This document shows positions 35,343-45,391 of a stretch of DNA of 64,000 bases, piece by piece; position 1 is the stretch's first letter; every line of letters starts with the position of its first letter. Location: positions 33,631 through 97,630 of the forward strand of contig NZ_AUEC01000026.1 of NCBI RefSeq assembly GCF_000425785.1, written 5' to 3'. The notes beneath the pieces were generated by a model. The model saw only the letters and a program-made list of their open reading frames with translations, was not told where the DNA came from and searched no databases. This DNA comes from Pseudomonas taiwanensis DSM 21245 (GTDB lineage Bacteria > Pseudomonadota > Gammaproteobacteria > Pseudomonadales > Pseudomonadaceae). The position numbers were made by a program, and so were the translations under genes.

Positions 35343-36775
35343 TCTGGCTGCGCACCGACCTGCGCGTTACCGACAACACTGCCTTGAGCGCCGCCTGTGA
35401 GCGCGGCCCCACCGTGGCCATCTGGCTGGCCAGTCCCGGCCAATGGCAGGACCACGACGATGCCCCCTGCAAGGTCGACTTCTGGCTGCGCAACCTGCGC
35501 ACGCTGCGTCAGTCGCTGAAGGCCCTGAACATCCCGCTGCTGATCCGCACGGTCGAACGCTGGGACCAGGCCCCCGAGACCCTGCTCGCGGTCTGCAAGC
35601 AACTGCAGGTAGAAGCCGTGCACTGGAACGAGGAGTACGGCATCCACGAACACCGTCGCGACGAAGCGACGCGTCGCCTGCTGGAGCAATCCGGCATACA
35701 GGCGCACAGCTACCTCGACCAGTTGCTGTTGCGCCCCGGCACCGTCCTGACGCGCAGCGGCCAGTACTTCCAGGTGTTCGGCCAATTCAAGAAGGCCTGC
35801 TTCGAGCGGCTGCATCTGGGCCTGCCGGCACTGGCTGGCCGGGTGCAATGCCAGGCCCCGCTGAACATTCCGAGCGACCCGGTCCCGGAGCGGATCGAAG
35901 GTTTCGATACGCCAACCGATACCCTGCGAACGCTCTGGCCTGCGGGCGAGGATGAAGCACAGAAGCGGCTCCAGCGTTTTCTCGATGAAACCATCGAGAA
36001 CTACCAGCACCTGCGCGACCTGCCAGCTGAGCCGGGCACCAGTCAACTGTCTGCCTATTTGGCCGCTGGCGTGATCTCGCCCCGCCAGTGCCTGCACGCT
36101 GCACTGGCCCACAACCGAGGCGAATTGGACAGTGGCAGCGCAGGTATACAGACCTGGATCAACGAGTTGCTGTGGCGGGAGTTCTATAAACACATCCTCA
36201 ATGGTTATCCACAGGTCTCCCGACACCGTGCCTTCCGCGACCAGACCGAAGCCCTGCCATGGCGCGACGCCCCTGCCGACTTCAACGCCTGGAAGGAAGG
36301 CCGTACCGGTTTCCCGATCATCGATGCCGCCATGCGCCAACTGCTGGAAACCGGTTGGATGCACAACCGTCTGCGCATGATCGTCGCCATGTTCCTGAGC
36401 AAGAACCTACTGATCGACTGGCGCCTGGGCGAGCGGCACTTCATGCGCCACCTGATCGATGGCGACCTCGCCGCCAACAATGGGGGCTGGCAATGGAGCG
36501 CCTCCACCGGCACCGACTCGGTGCCGTACTTCCGTATCTTCAACCCGGTCTCCCAGTCGCAGCGCTTCGACCCCCAAGGGCGCTTCATCCGCCACTGGCT
36601 ACCGGAATTGTCGGACCTGGGCGACGAAAGGGTTCATGAGCCGATGAAGGCGGCCGATCTTTTTGCTAATAAATCCTATCACCATCCAATCGTCGATCTC
36701 ACAAGCAGTCGCCAGCGCGCCCTGGAAGCTTTCAAAGGCCTTCCGCGCCGGCAGGATCAGAGGGCAGCACATTGA
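35333..36775 (+). CDS. phrB: Deoxyribodipyrimidine (CPD) photolyase
   Basis: Light-driven repair of UV-induced cyclobutane pyrimidine dimers. The 480-residue protein has the N-terminal antenna domain (LIWLRTDLRVTDNTALSAAC), a linker, and the C-terminal FAD-binding domain. The latter includes WINELLWREFYKHILNGYPQ, FPIIDAAMRQLLETGWMHNR and TGTDSVPYFRIFNPVSQSQR. This fits the E. coli-type CPD class I enzyme. It overlaps the LitR-like gene by 10 bases upstream and the SDR gene by 4 downstream, so the group is one transcript. Function and FAD use are firm; light control is inferred from the regulator. Confidence 0.96.
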   Translation: MQLIWLRTDLRVTDNTALSAACERGPTVAIWLASPGQWQDHDDAPCKVDFWLRNLRTLRQSLKALNIPLLIRTVERWDQAPETLLAVCKQLQVEAVHWNEEYGIHEHRRDEATRRLLEQSGIQAHSYLDQLLLRPGTVLTRSGQYFQVFGQFKKACFERLHLGLPALAGRVQCQAPLNIPSDPVPERIEGFDTPTDTLRTLWPAGEDEAQKRLQRFLDETIENYQHLRDLPAEPGTSQLSAYLAAGVISPRQCLHAALAHNRGELDSGSAGIQTWINELLWREFYKHILNGYPQVSRHRAFRDQTEALPWRDAPADFNAWKEGRTGFPIIDAAMRQLLETGWMHNRLRMIVAMFLSKNLLIDWRLGERHFMRHLIDGDLAANNGGWQWSASTGTDSVPYFRIFNPVSQSQRFDPQGRFIRHWLPELSDLGDERVHEPMKAADLFANKSYHHPIVDLTSSRQRALEAFKGLPRRQDQRAAH

Positions 36776-37470
36776 ACAACACACTGGATTTCTGGGTAAC
36801 AGGCGCCAGTAATGGACTAGGGCTGGCCTTGGTGGAGCAGTTGCTGGAAGGCGGGCACCGCGTCGCCGCCAGTGGCAGGGACAGCGAAGCGCTGGATGGA
36901 TTGGCAAAGCGGTACCCCCAACAGTTGCTGCGCGTACCAGGGCAATTGCCGCTGCTCGAGCAGGCTCAGGCAGCCGCGGCGTCGATCCTGCGCAACTGGG
37001 GGGGACTGGACTGCCTGATCCTCAATGCCGGAACGTGCGACTACCTGGCCGATGACCTCCCTGAGGCCGAGCTGTTCGAAGCCATCGTCAGCACCAACCT
37101 GCACGCCAGCGAGCACTGCCTCACCAGCGCCCTGACCTTGCTGGTCAAGCGCGATGCGCCACAAGTAATGGCGTTGCTCAGCCGTTATTCCGCCCTTCAG
37201 TTGTACTCGCCGACACGCGTGCCCAGCGGCGCCAACAGCACCGCGCAGTGGCTGCGCGAACAGCGTCAAGAGCTGCAGATCCTTGGAGTCGGGTTGACGC
37301 TGGTGGCGCCGCAGGCCATGCAAAGCCCGGCATCATCGGCCCAGGCCATACCTGAGCAGTGGACGCCGGAGCGTACGGCCGATGAACTGATACGTCGGCT
37401 GCCTCAGCGTGAGCCTGAACTGGTGCTCGAAGCCCTGACGCTGAGCAACCTGTGGCCCTTGCCACGCTGA
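36772..37470 (+). CDS. Atypical short-chain dehydrogenase-like protein
   Basis: A 232-residue SDR-fold protein. The cofactor motif VTGASNGLG and CLILNAGTCDYL are present, but the usual Ser/Tyr-x3-Lys catalytic set is not. The region after MALLSRYSALQLYSPTRVPS has no YxxxK, the nearest being YSPTR. It is either non-catalytic or uses another mechanism. The start is TTG at 36772, overlapping the photolyase stop (TTGA), so translation is probably coupled. It is the last gene of the light-type operon; a strong bidirectional hairpin follows. The function is unknown. Confidence 0.8.
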   Translation: MNNTLDFWVTGASNGLGLALVEQLLEGGHRVAASGRDSEALDGLAKRYPQQLLRVPGQLPLLEQAQAAAASILRNWGGLDCLILNAGTCDYLADDLPEAELFEAIVSTNLHASEHCLTSALTLLVKRDAPQVMALLSRYSALQLYSPTRVPSGANSTAQWLREQRQELQILGVGLTLVAPQAMQSPASSAQAIPEQWTPERTADELIRRLPQREPELVLEALTLSNLWPLPR

Positions 37471-37481
37471 GGACACACGCC

Positions 37482-37507
37482 AGCATGGCCCCGCGGCGGG
37501 GCCGTGC
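37482..37507. terminator. Bidirectional hairpin terminator
   Basis: GGCCCCG/CGGGGCC (37487-37493, 37497-37503) extended by CAT/GTG. It lies between the convergent SDR and pagL genes. Confidence 0.7.
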
Positions 37508-38026
37508 TTACAGCGGCATGCGGTAATGCAAGCTGTAGCTTTCTACACCATCGTTGGGCTGCCTGATGCCCGCGTTGGAATAGTGAATGGCCCGGATACC
37601 CAACTCATGGCCACCGGCAAAGCGCAGGCCCACGCCGATGCGATCTTCGAACTGGAAGGACGAGCCAAGTTCGTTGCTTTCCAGCTCGGTGCTGGAGAAC
37701 AACGCAACGCCAATACCGGCCTCGATGTAAGGCTTGACCGACTCCCCGGCGAACTCGTACACGAAGACAGGCGCAAACGACAGGCTGTGGTTGCTGGCGG
37801 TTTCGTCACCGTCCCAATAGCTGTAGGCCCCATCCCAGTAGCCCGTCAGCCTGCCCACGCGGGTTTGCCACCAACTGGCGTCCCAGTTCGATTGCAGCCC
37901 CAGGCGATAGACCTGTGTGGAGTCACCGGTCTGGCCCACCGAAAACGAAACATCGGCGGCCTGCGCCGTTACCACATGCCCCAGAATCCAGGCGGCAGCC
38001 GCCGCCACGCCAAGCCGTTTCTTCAT
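37508..38026 (-). CDS. pagL: Lipid A 3-O-deacylase PagL
   Basis: An outer-membrane beta-barrel lipase that removes the 3-position acyl chain of lipid A. The 172-residue precursor has a signal peptide ending TAQAA. The barrel carries the PagL active site in IHYSNAGIRQPNDGVE (His, Ser and the following Glu), with the conserved Asn, and ends in YSLHYRMPL. Its length matches P. aeruginosa PagL. It is transcribed away from murI's end and convergent with the light-type operon. Regulation by two-component signals is known elsewhere, but no site was recognised here. Confidence 0.92.
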   Translation of the reverse strand: MKKRLGVAAAAAWILGHVVTAQAADVSFSVGQTGDSTQVYRLGLQSNWDASWWQTRVGRLTGYWDGAYSYWDGDETASNHSLSFAPVFVYEFAGESVKPYIEAGIGVALFSSTELESNELGSSFQFEDRIGVGLRFAGGHELGIRAIHYSNAGIRQPNDGVESYSLHYRMPL

Positions 38027-38130
38027 GGGAAACTTCCTTCTTCCTGATGTGTTATGACTGTTCGCCTTGTGCCAGGCAAATAGTAGAAATCGGCGATAGC
38101 ACGATAGTTCAGCTTTATTCCGCGCTGTGG

Positions 38131-38928
38131 TTACAACGGGAAGCGTTGCACACGATCGGACTCATGCCATAGCAAAGGCAGGATATCGCTCAGGGCTTGC
38201 GGGTCGGCACTGCTCCAGAAGCGTGCCGCCTGCGCCGGCCCGTCGGCCAGCAGATCGCGAGCGGCCAGCAAACGGTGCAACTGCCGCGCAACCGCGGCGC
38301 CGGTGTCGATGATCGCAACGTCCGCCGGCACCATTTCAGCCAGCAGCGGGCGTAGGAAGGGATAATGGGTGCACCCCAGAATCAGCGTATCGCAGCCCGC
38401 GTCCAACAGCGGCTGTACGTAGCCCAGCAGCAACTGGCGCAGCTGCGCACTGCCAAGGTCGCCGGTTTCGATCCGCTCGACCAGTCCCGGGCACGGCTGG
38501 GTGACAACCTGCACGTCATTGGCAAAGCGGTCCAGCAAGGCGGCGAACTTGGCACTTTGCAGCGTGCCGGTGGTGGCCAGAACACCGACCACCCCGGAGC
38601 GAGTCGCCGCCGCAGCCGGTTTTACCGCAGGCTCCATGCCCACCAGCGGCCAATCCGGGTAGCGCTCACGCAGGTCGGCCACCGCCGCCACCGTGGCGGT
38701 ATTGCACGCCAGGACCATGGCCTTGGCCCCTTGTGCGTGGAAGAACTCGGCAATGTGCCTGCAGCGTTCACGGATGTACTCCGCCGATTTCTCACCGTAG
38801 GGCACATGGCCGCAATCGGCCACGTACAACAGCGACTCGCCAGGCAGCAGGCGCTGGATTTCGGCGAGCACCGACAATCCGCCGACCCCCGAATCCATCA
38901 CGCCGACCGGCGCCGAGCGTTCAGCCAT
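38131..38928 (-). CDS. murI: Glutamate racemase
   Basis: Makes D-glutamate for peptidoglycan. The 265-residue protein has the N-terminal catalytic-Cys region AVMAL-type block as [12 protein letters not shown], plus [14 protein letters not shown] and [14 protein letters not shown]. The second active-site Cys is in [13 protein letters not shown]. The start MAERSAPVG (38928) lies within the end of moeB, an 8-base overlap, so it is translationally coupled at the end of the hemA-prfA-prmC-moeB-murI operon. Confidence 0.95.
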   Translation of the reverse strand: MAERSAPVGVMDSGVGGLSVLAEIQRLLPGESLLYVADCGHVPYGEKSAEYIRERCRHIAEFFHAQGAKAMVLACNTATVAAVADLRERYPDWPLVGMEPAVKPAAAATRSGVVGVLATTGTLQSAKFAALLDRFANDVQVVTQPCPGLVERIETGDLGSAQLRQLLLGYVQPLLDAGCDTLILGCTHYPFLRPLLAEMVPADVAIIDTGAAVARQLHRLLAARDLLADGPAQAARFWSSADPQALSDILPLLWHESDRVQRFPL

Positions 38929-39676
38929 GCCGGTTACCACACACGGCACAAGCCGGGTCGCGCTTGACCCGCAGCTCGCGCATGCGCGTGCCCAGTGCGT
39001 CGATCAACAGCAAGCGCCCCACCAGCGGCTCGCCGAAACCAGCCAGCAGTTTCATCGCCTCAAGGGCCTGCAAGCTGCCCACCAGCCCGACCAGCGGCCC
39101 GATGACGCCGGCCTCGCTGCAGGTCAGCTCGGCCTCGCTGCCATGGCCATACAGGCAGTGGTAGCAAGGGCTGTTGTCGCGGCGCGGGTCGAACACCGAA
39201 AGCTGCCCTTCCAGGCGAATGGCCGCACCGCTGACCAACGGCTTGCAGGCGGCCACACAGGCCGCGTTGACGGCTTCGCGGGTGGCGAAGTTGTCCGAGC
39301 AGTCCAGCACCAGGTCAACCGCCGCCACCGCCGCAGCCAGGGAGTCCTCGTCTAGTGCATGGCGATGGGCAACCAGGTTCACTTCGGGGTTGATCGCCTG
39401 CAGACGCTGGATCGCCGAGTCCACCTTGCTCATGCCGACGCTGGTGCTGTCGTGGATCACCTGCCGTTGCAGGTTGGTCAGGTCTACGGTGTCGAAGTCC
39501 GCCAGGTGCAGTTCGCCCACGCCTGCCGCCGCCAGGTACAGTGCGACCGGCGAGCCGAGGCCGCCGAGGCCGACGATCAGCGCCTTGCTGCGCTTGAGCC
39601 GCAGTTGGCCATCGATATCGACTTGGGCCAGCAGCACCTGCCGGCTATAACGCAACAGTTCCTGGTCACTCAACAT
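38921..39676 (-). CDS. moeB: Molybdopterin-synthase adenylyltransferase (MoeB/ThiF family)
   Basis: Activates the C-terminus of a sulfur-carrier protein (MoaD or ThiS type) with ATP. The 251-residue protein has [20 protein letters not shown] and the adenylate Arg motif [23 protein letters not shown] follows, and two CxxC pairs (SPCYHC, ACAVC) bind structural zinc. It overlaps prmC by 7 bases and murI by 8. The family cannot be split between MoeB and ThiF from sequence alone; the gene order matches the pseudomonad hemA operon, where it is usually called moeB. Confidence 0.9.
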   Translation of the reverse strand: MLSDQELLRYSRQVLLAQVDIDGQLRLKRSKALIVGLGGLGSPVALYLAAAGVGELHLADFDTVDLTNLQRQVIHDSTSVGMSKVDSAIQRLQAINPEVNLVAHRHALDEDSLAAAVAAVDLVLDCSDNFATREAVNAACVAACKPLVSGAAIRLEGQLSVFDPRRDNSPCYHCLYGHGSEAELTCSEAGVIGPLVGLVGSLQALEAMKLLAGFGEPLVGRLLLIDALGTRMRELRVKRDPACAVCGNRHG

Positions 39677-40500
39677 GGCAGACGTCCCATCGTGATGCGT
39701 TCGTGGCCGCCCAGGTCCTTGCGGCTGGCGACCTCGGTAAAGCCCCGGGCAGTCAGCAACGCCTGCACCGAAGTCGCTTGATCATAACCGTGCTCGAGCA
39801 ACAACCAACCACCCGGCAGCAAGTGCTCCGGCGCCTGGTCGACGATTATCCGCAGATCATCCAGGCCATCGGGCCCCGCCACCAGGGCGCTGCTCGGTTC
39901 GAAGCGCACGTCGCCCTCCGCCAGGTGCGGGTCCTCGGCGGCGATGTAGGGCGGGTTGCTCAGGATGAGGTCGAAGCGTTGCCCCGCCAGGCTGTCGAAC
40001 CAATGGCTGGCCATCACCTTCACGTTATCGAGGCCCAGGCGCTGGCGATTGCGCTCGGCAAGGGCCACTGCCTCGTCGACACGGTCCACCGCCGTCACCT
40101 GCCAGGCCGGGCAGTCGCTGGCCAGCGCCAGGGCGATGGCACCGGTACCGGTACCCAGGTCGAGCACCCTGGCTGGCGAGGCTGGCTGCAGCTGGAGGGC
40201 TGTTTCTACCAGCAGCTCGGTATCGGGACGCGGAATCAGGGTGTGTGGCGCGACCTCCAGGTCGATCTTCCAGAAGCCCTGCTGCCCGAGGATATAGGCC
40301 ACCGGTTCTCCTGCGCGACGGCGCTCGAGGTAACTGGCGAAGACGTCCGCCGCCTCGCTGCTGACGATCCGCTCGGGCCAGGTGTGCAGGTAGCTGCGCG
40401 ACTTACCGATGGCCGCGGCCAGCAACAGTTCGGCATCCAGTCGCTCAGTGGGCGAATCCGGCAGCTGCGCGTTGCGCAGCAAGCTGGCGATGATGGTCAT
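39670..40500 (-). CDS. prmC: Release-factor glutamine methyltransferase
   Basis: Methylates the Gln of the GGQ motif in RF1 and RF2. The 276-residue protein has an N-terminal helical domain and a SAM-binding catalytic domain. The SAM motif is VLDLGTGTGAIALALA, and the Gln-binding/catalytic motif is LSNPPYIAAEDPHL. Its ATG overlaps the prfA stop, so enzyme and substrate are coupled. It overlaps moeB at its 3' end. Confidence 0.96.
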   Translation of the reverse strand: MTIIASLLRNAQLPDSPTERLDAELLLAAAIGKSRSYLHTWPERIVSSEAADVFASYLERRRAGEPVAYILGQQGFWKIDLEVAPHTLIPRPDTELLVETALQLQPASPARVLDLGTGTGAIALALASDCPAWQVTAVDRVDEAVALAERNRQRLGLDNVKVMASHWFDSLAGQRFDLILSNPPYIAAEDPHLAEGDVRFEPSSALVAGPDGLDDLRIIVDQAPEHLLPGGWLLLEHGYDQATSVQALLTARGFTEVASRKDLGGHERITMGRLPC

Positions 40501-41582
40501 TATTCCCCCAGGGCAGCCAATTGATCGGCCTGGTACTCGGCCAGCAACGGCTCGATCACGGCCTCCACGCCACCGGCGAGGATGTCGTCGAGGGAATAGA
40601 GAGTCAGGTTGATACGGTGATCGGTCACCCGGCCCTGTGGATAATTGTAGGTACGGATACGCTCGGAGCGGTCACCCGAGCCGACCAACAGCTTGCGCTC
40701 GCTGGCGATGGCGTTTTGGGCGGCACTGGTCTGCATGTCATTGAGCTTGGCTGACAACCAGGACATGGCCCGCGCACGGTTCTTGTGCTGCGAACGCTCC
40801 TCCTGGCACTCGACCACGATACCGGTCGGCAAGTGGGTGATGCGGATTGCCGAGTCGGTCTTGTTGACGTGCTGGCCGCCAGCACCCGAAGCACGGTAGG
40901 TGTCGACCCGCAAGTCAGCGGGGTTGATCTCGATGGCCACTTGCTCGTCGGGCTCAGGCAACACCGCCACCGTGCATGCGGAGGTATGGATGCGGCCCTG
41001 GGACTCGGTTTCCGGCACTCGCTGCACGCGGTGCGCGCCAGACTCGAACTTCAGCTTGCCGTAGACATTGTCGCCTTCGACACGCGCGATGATCTCTTTA
41101 TAGCCGCCATGCTCGCCCTCGTTCTCCGAGAGGATCTCAAGGCGCCAGCCGCGCCGCTCGGCATAGCGTGAATACATACGGAACAGGTCACCGGAAAAGA
41201 TCGCCGCCTCATCACCGCCGGTACCTGCGCGAATCTCCAGGAACACGTTGCGACCGTCGTTGGGGTCCTTGGGCAGCAGCATGCGCTGCAGTTGCGACTC
41301 CAGGCCCACCAGTTGCTCCTTGGCCTCCCGCACCTCCTCCACCGCCATTTCGCGCAGGTCGGGGTCGGCATCCTTGAGCAGAGCCTGGGCGCCTTCGAGG
41401 TCGTCCTGAACCTTGCGCCACTCTTTATAGGCAGCGATCACCGGCTCGACTTCGGCGTATTCACGGGAATAGGCGCGGAATCGGGTCTGGTCGGAAATGA
41501 CTTCGGCGTCACCGAGCAGGGCGGTGAGTTCCTCGAAGCGGTCCTGGAGCGTGTCCAGTTTGTTCAGCAGCGACGCTTTCAT
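40500..41582 (-). CDS. prfA: Peptide chain release factor 1
   Basis: Terminates translation at UAA and UAG. The 360-residue protein has the PxT-type recognition loop region near [20 protein letters not shown] and the hydrolysis motif in [20 protein letters not shown]. Domain order and length are standard. It overlaps hemA by 4 bases (ATGA) and prmC by 1 base, as in many gamma-proteobacteria. Confidence 0.97.
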   Translation of the reverse strand: MKASLLNKLDTLQDRFEELTALLGDAEVISDQTRFRAYSREYAEVEPVIAAYKEWRKVQDDLEGAQALLKDADPDLREMAVEEVREAKEQLVGLESQLQRMLLPKDPNDGRNVFLEIRAGTGGDEAAIFSGDLFRMYSRYAERRGWRLEILSENEGEHGGYKEIIARVEGDNVYGKLKFESGAHRVQRVPETESQGRIHTSACTVAVLPEPDEQVAIEINPADLRVDTYRASGAGGQHVNKTDSAIRITHLPTGIVVECQEERSQHKNRARAMSWLSAKLNDMQTSAAQNAIASERKLLVGSGDRSERIRTYNYPQGRVTDHRINLTLYSLDDILAGGVEAVIEPLLAEYQADQLAALGE

Positions 41583-42856
41583 TGCGGGGTTTTGTCCGTC
41601 GAGCCCTCGTTGAGGGCAAAGAGTTCCTGGGCCATGGCCAGCGCATCGAGGCGGCCCTCGGCCGAGAGCTTTTTCAGTTGCACGCTGGGCGCATGCAGGA
41701 GTTTGTTGGTCAGCCCCCGGGCCAGTTGGGCCAGTACATCTTCGGGGTTGCCGCCGTTGGCCAGCAATCGCTGGGCCTTTTGCAGTTCTTCGTCGCGCAG
41801 GCGCTCGCTTTGCTGGCGATAGGCACGCAGCACATCAACCGCCGCCAGCTCGCGCAGGCGCGCCATGAAGTCCTCGGCGCCCACCGAGACCAGCTCTTCG
41901 GCAGCCTGCGCCGCACCCTGGCGGCTCTTGAGGTTTTCGGCGACCACTTCGTGCAGGTCATCGACCGTGTACAAGTACACGTCATCGAGCTCACCGACTT
42001 CAGGCTCGATGTCTCGCGGCACGGCGATATCGACCATGAAGATCGGCTTGTGCCGACGTTGTTTCAGCGCGCTTTCCACCGCGCCTTTGCCGAGGATCGG
42101 CAACTGACTGGCAGTGGAGCTGATGACGATGTCGCTGTTGGCCAGTTCCTGCGGAATGTCCGCCAGCAGCACGGCATGGGCACCGAACTGTTCGGCCAGG
42201 ATACTGGCCCGCTCCAGGGTCCGGTTGGCAACCACGATCCGGCGCACGCCTTGCTCGTGGAGGTGACGGGCGACCAGGGTAATGGTCTCGCCCGCACCGA
42301 TCAGCAGGGCCTGGCTGCGGCCCAGGTCGCTGAAGATCTGCCGCGCCAGGCTGACGGCGGCGAAGGCAACCGACACCGGGTTCTCGCCGATCGCGGTATC
42401 GGTCCGTACCTGCTTGGCGGCGCTGAAGGTCGCCTGGAACAAGCGCCCGAGCAGCGGTCCGATGGTGCCGGCCTCGCGGGCCACGGCGTAGGCCGACTTC
42501 ATCTGGCCGAGGATCTGCGGCTCGCCGAGCACCAGCGAGTCCAGTCCGGAGGCCACCCGCATCATATGCTTCACGGCATCGTGCTCTTCATGGATGTAGG
42601 CGCTGGCGCGCAGCTCATCCAGGCTCAGCCGGTGATAGTCGGCCAGCCACTTCAGGACGGCATCGGCGGACAGGTGGTCCTGCTCTATATAGAGCTCGCT
42701 ACGGTTGCAGGTCGACAGAATCGCCGCTTCGCGGCTGGCGGTCAGTCGACAGAGCTGCTGCAGGGCGTCTACCAGCTGCTCTGGGGTAAACGCCACGCGC
42801 TCGCGTACGTCTACCGAGGCAGTCTTATGGTTGATACCAAGTGCAAGAAAGGCCAT
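41579..42856 (-). CDS. hemA: Glutamyl-tRNA reductase
   Basis: The first committed step of C5 heme synthesis: reduces glutamyl-tRNA to glutamate-1-semialdehyde. The 425-residue protein starts [20 protein letters not shown]. The catalytic Cys is in [12 protein letters not shown], the NADPH domain has [16 protein letters not shown], and the long C-terminal helix drives dimerisation. A 187-base divergent promoter region separates it from the TPR lipoprotein gene. It heads the hemA-prfA-prmC-moeB-murI operon. Confidence 0.97.
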   Translation of the reverse strand: MAFLALGINHKTASVDVRERVAFTPEQLVDALQQLCRLTASREAAILSTCNRSELYIEQDHLSADAVLKWLADYHRLSLDELRASAYIHEEHDAVKHMMRVASGLDSLVLGEPQILGQMKSAYAVAREAGTIGPLLGRLFQATFSAAKQVRTDTAIGENPVSVAFAAVSLARQIFSDLGRSQALLIGAGETITLVARHLHEQGVRRIVVANRTLERASILAEQFGAHAVLLADIPQELANSDIVISSTASQLPILGKGAVESALKQRRHKPIFMVDIAVPRDIEPEVGELDDVYLYTVDDLHEVVAENLKSRQGAAQAAEELVSVGAEDFMARLRELAAVDVLRAYRQQSERLRDEELQKAQRLLANGGNPEDVLAQLARGLTNKLLHAPSVQLKKLSAEGRLDALAMAQELFALNEGSTDKTPQ

Positions 42857-43043
42857 GCAAGGTCGCTGGTTGTGACGAGAAGCCGATAATTGTCCTCTTT
42901 CACAGGTTTTAGAACAACCACCGTTCGCTATTGTCCCAACAATCCCAGGCTATCCCTGTAAACCACGACCTTCGCCGGTGGGTTTGCCCCCGCGCTTGTG
43001 TCATCATGCTCCGACCGCCGGTTAGTCCTTCTAAGCCTCATTT

Positions 43044-44765
43044 ATGAACAGACCCTACGCATTGCTGCTTGCCTTCGCCCTGCTCCAGGGCTGCCAGAAC
43101 CTGGCCCCGCAACAAGCCGAACCGCCCGTCGCCGAGGCGGGCAAAGCCGCGGCCGACAAGCCCGTGGTGTATGGGTCATTCAAACAGGACACGCTCTACA
43201 GCCTGTTGGTCGCGGAGCTGGCCGGCCAGCGCAATCGCTTCGACATCGCCCTGGCCAACTACACCGACCAGGCGCAGAAGACCCAGGACCCAGGCGTGTC
43301 CGAGCGTGCCTACCGCATCGCCGAATACCTCGGTGCCGACGAGCCGGCCCTGGACAACGCGCTCATCTGGGCCCGCAACGACCCGCAGAACCTCGACGCC
43401 CAGCGCGCCGCTGCCGTCCAGTTGGCAGGCGCCGGCCGCTATGACGAATCCATGGCCTACATGGAAAAGGTGCTTCAGGGCCAGGGTGACACCCACTTCG
43501 ACTTCCTCGCCCTGTCGGCCGCCGAAACCGATCAAGGTACCCGCGACGGCCTGTTGCAGAGTTTCGAACGGCTGCTGGTCAAATACCCGGACAACAGCCA
43601 GTTGGTCTTCGGCAAGGCCCTGCTGCTGAACCAGGACGGCAAGCCCCAGCAAGCCCTCGACCTGCTGGAGGAACACCCGCCACAAAACGGCGAAGTGGCG
43701 CCGATCCTGCTGCGCGCCCGCCTGCTCCAGGCCCTCGACCGCGGCCCCGAGGCGCTGCCGCTGCTGCGCGGCGCCATCCGCGACAACCCGGACGACAAGC
43801 GCCTGCGCCTGACGTACGCCCGAACCTTGGTCGAGCAGGACCGCATCGCCGACGCCAAGGGTGAATTCCTCGGCCTGGTCCAGCAGTACCCGGAAGATGA
43901 CGAGCTGCGTTACTCCCTGGCACTGGTCTGCATGGAGAACAAGGACTGGGATGAAGCCGAAAGCTACCTGCAGGAGCTGATCGAGCGCGACAGCAACGTC
44001 GATGCCGCCCACCTCAACCTGGGCCGCATCCGCGAGGAACGCAACGACCCCGAGGGTGCCTTGCGCGAATACGCCCTGGTCGGCACTGGCCCCGATTACC
44101 TGCCAGCGCAACTTCGCCAGGCCGACATCCTGATCGCCAACGGTCGCGGCACCGAGGCCTCGCGCCTGCTCGCCGAGGCCCGCGAAGCCCAGCCGGACCT
44201 CGCGGTCCAGCTGTTCCTGGTCGAGTCGGAGAGCTACAGCAACAACAACAAGGACGCCCAGGCCAACCAGGTGCTGCAGCAAGCCATCAAGCGCTTCCCG
44301 GACGACCTTAATCTCCTTTACACCCGCGCCATGCTGGCCGAAAAGCGCGACGACCTGACGCAAATGGAACAAGACCTGCGCGCCATCATCGCCCGCCAGC
44401 CGGAAAACGCCATGGCACTGAACGCGCTCGGCTATACCCTGGCCGATCGAACCACCCGCTACACCGAAGCCAAGGCGCTGATCGACAAGGCCCACCAGCT
44501 CACCCCGGACGACCCGGCGGTGCTCGACAGCCTGGGCTGGGTCGCCTACCGCCTGGGCAACCTCGACGAAGCCGAGCGCTACCTGCGCCAGGCCTTCGAG
44601 CGCTTCCCCGACCATGAAGTCGCCGCCCACCTGGGCGAAGTGCTGTGGGCCAACGGCAAGCGTCGTGAGGCCCGCCAGGTCTGGGCCAAGGCCTTCGAGG
44701 CCCAACCCGACAGCCCTATCCTGCGCAAGACCGTCTTGCGCCTGACCGGATCCGAGACTCTTTAA
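43044..44765 (+). CDS. TPR-repeat lipoprotein
   Basis: A 573-residue protein with a lipoprotein signal (lipobox ALLQGC, Cys at 17), then a chain of tetratricopeptide repeats over most of its length, such as [20 protein letters not shown] and [20 protein letters not shown] near the C-terminus. It is probably a periplasmic scaffold on the outer membrane. It is 4 bases upstream of lolB, so it shares the lolB-ispE transcript; this TPR-lolB-ispE order is typical of pseudomonads. The function is not established; a link to outer-membrane assembly is inference. Confidence 0.88.
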   Translation: MNRPYALLLAFALLQGCQNLAPQQAEPPVAEAGKAAADKPVVYGSFKQDTLYSLLVAELAGQRNRFDIALANYTDQAQKTQDPGVSERAYRIAEYLGADEPALDNALIWARNDPQNLDAQRAAAVQLAGAGRYDESMAYMEKVLQGQGDTHFDFLALSAAETDQGTRDGLLQSFERLLVKYPDNSQLVFGKALLLNQDGKPQQALDLLEEHPPQNGEVAPILLRARLLQALDRGPEALPLLRGAIRDNPDDKRLRLTYARTLVEQDRIADAKGEFLGLVQQYPEDDELRYSLALVCMENKDWDEAESYLQELIERDSNVDAAHLNLGRIREERNDPEGALREYALVGTGPDYLPAQLRQADILIANGRGTEASRLLAEAREAQPDLAVQLFLVESESYSNNNKDAQANQVLQQAIKRFPDDLNLLYTRAMLAEKRDDLTQMEQDLRAIIARQPENAMALNALGYTLADRTTRYTEAKALIDKAHQLTPDDPAVLDSLGWVAYRLGNLDEAERYLRQAFERFPDHEVAAHLGEVLWANGKRREARQVWAKAFEAQPDSPILRKTVLRLTGSETL

Positions 44766-44769
44766 CGCC

Positions 44770-45387
44770 ATGTTCCTGCGCCATTGCATTACCTTTTCCC
44801 TGATCGCCCTGCTTGCCGGCTGTGCCGGCTTCGGATCCCGCGAAGCCCTGCATGGCCAAGGCAACCCACAACAGTGGCGAGCCCACAAAGAACAGCTGAG
44901 CACCCTGGACGGCTGGCAGATCAACGGCAAGGTCGGTATTCGCGCCCCCCGCGACTCCGGCAGCGGCACCTTGTTCTGGCTTCAGCGCCAGGATTACTAC
45001 GACATCCGTCTGGCCGGGCCGCTTGGCCGTGGCGCCGCACGCCTGACCGGCCGCCCTGGCGGCGTGGTGCTGGAAGTCGCCAACCAGGGCCGCTTCGAGG
45101 CCAACAGCCCCGAAGCCCTGCTCGAAGAACAACTGGGCTGGCAATTGCCCGTTTCGCACCTGGTGTGGTGGGTGCGCGGACTGCCGGCCCCGGACAGCAA
45201 GAGCCAGCTCACCCTGGATGACGACAGCCGCCTGGCCAGCCTGAACCAGGATGGCTGGCAGGTGCAGTACCTGAGCTACACCCAGCAGAACGGCTACTGG
45301 CTGCCCGAGCGCATGAAACTGCATGGCGAAAACCTGGACGTGACCCTGGTGGTCAAGGACTGGCAGCCACGCCAGCTGGGGCACTGA
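44770..45387 (+). CDS. lolB: Outer-membrane lipoprotein insertion protein LolB
   Basis: Receives lipoproteins from LolA and inserts them in the outer membrane. The 205-residue protein is itself a lipoprotein (lipobox LLAGC, Cys 18). It has [20 protein letters not shown], which leads into the LolB barrel, the tripeptide region [12 protein letters not shown] and the C-terminal VVKDWQ. The start lies 4 bases after the TPR gene and the stop 4 bases before ispE, so the three form one operon. Confidence 0.95.
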   Translation: MFLRHCITFSLIALLAGCAGFGSREALHGQGNPQQWRAHKEQLSTLDGWQINGKVGIRAPRDSGSGTLFWLQRQDYYDIRLAGPLGRGAARLTGRPGGVVLEVANQGRFEANSPEALLEEQLGWQLPVSHLVWWVRGLPAPDSKSQLTLDDDSRLASLNQDGWQVQYLSYTQQNGYWLPERMKLHGENLDVTLVVKDWQPRQLGH

Positions 45388-45391
45388 AACT

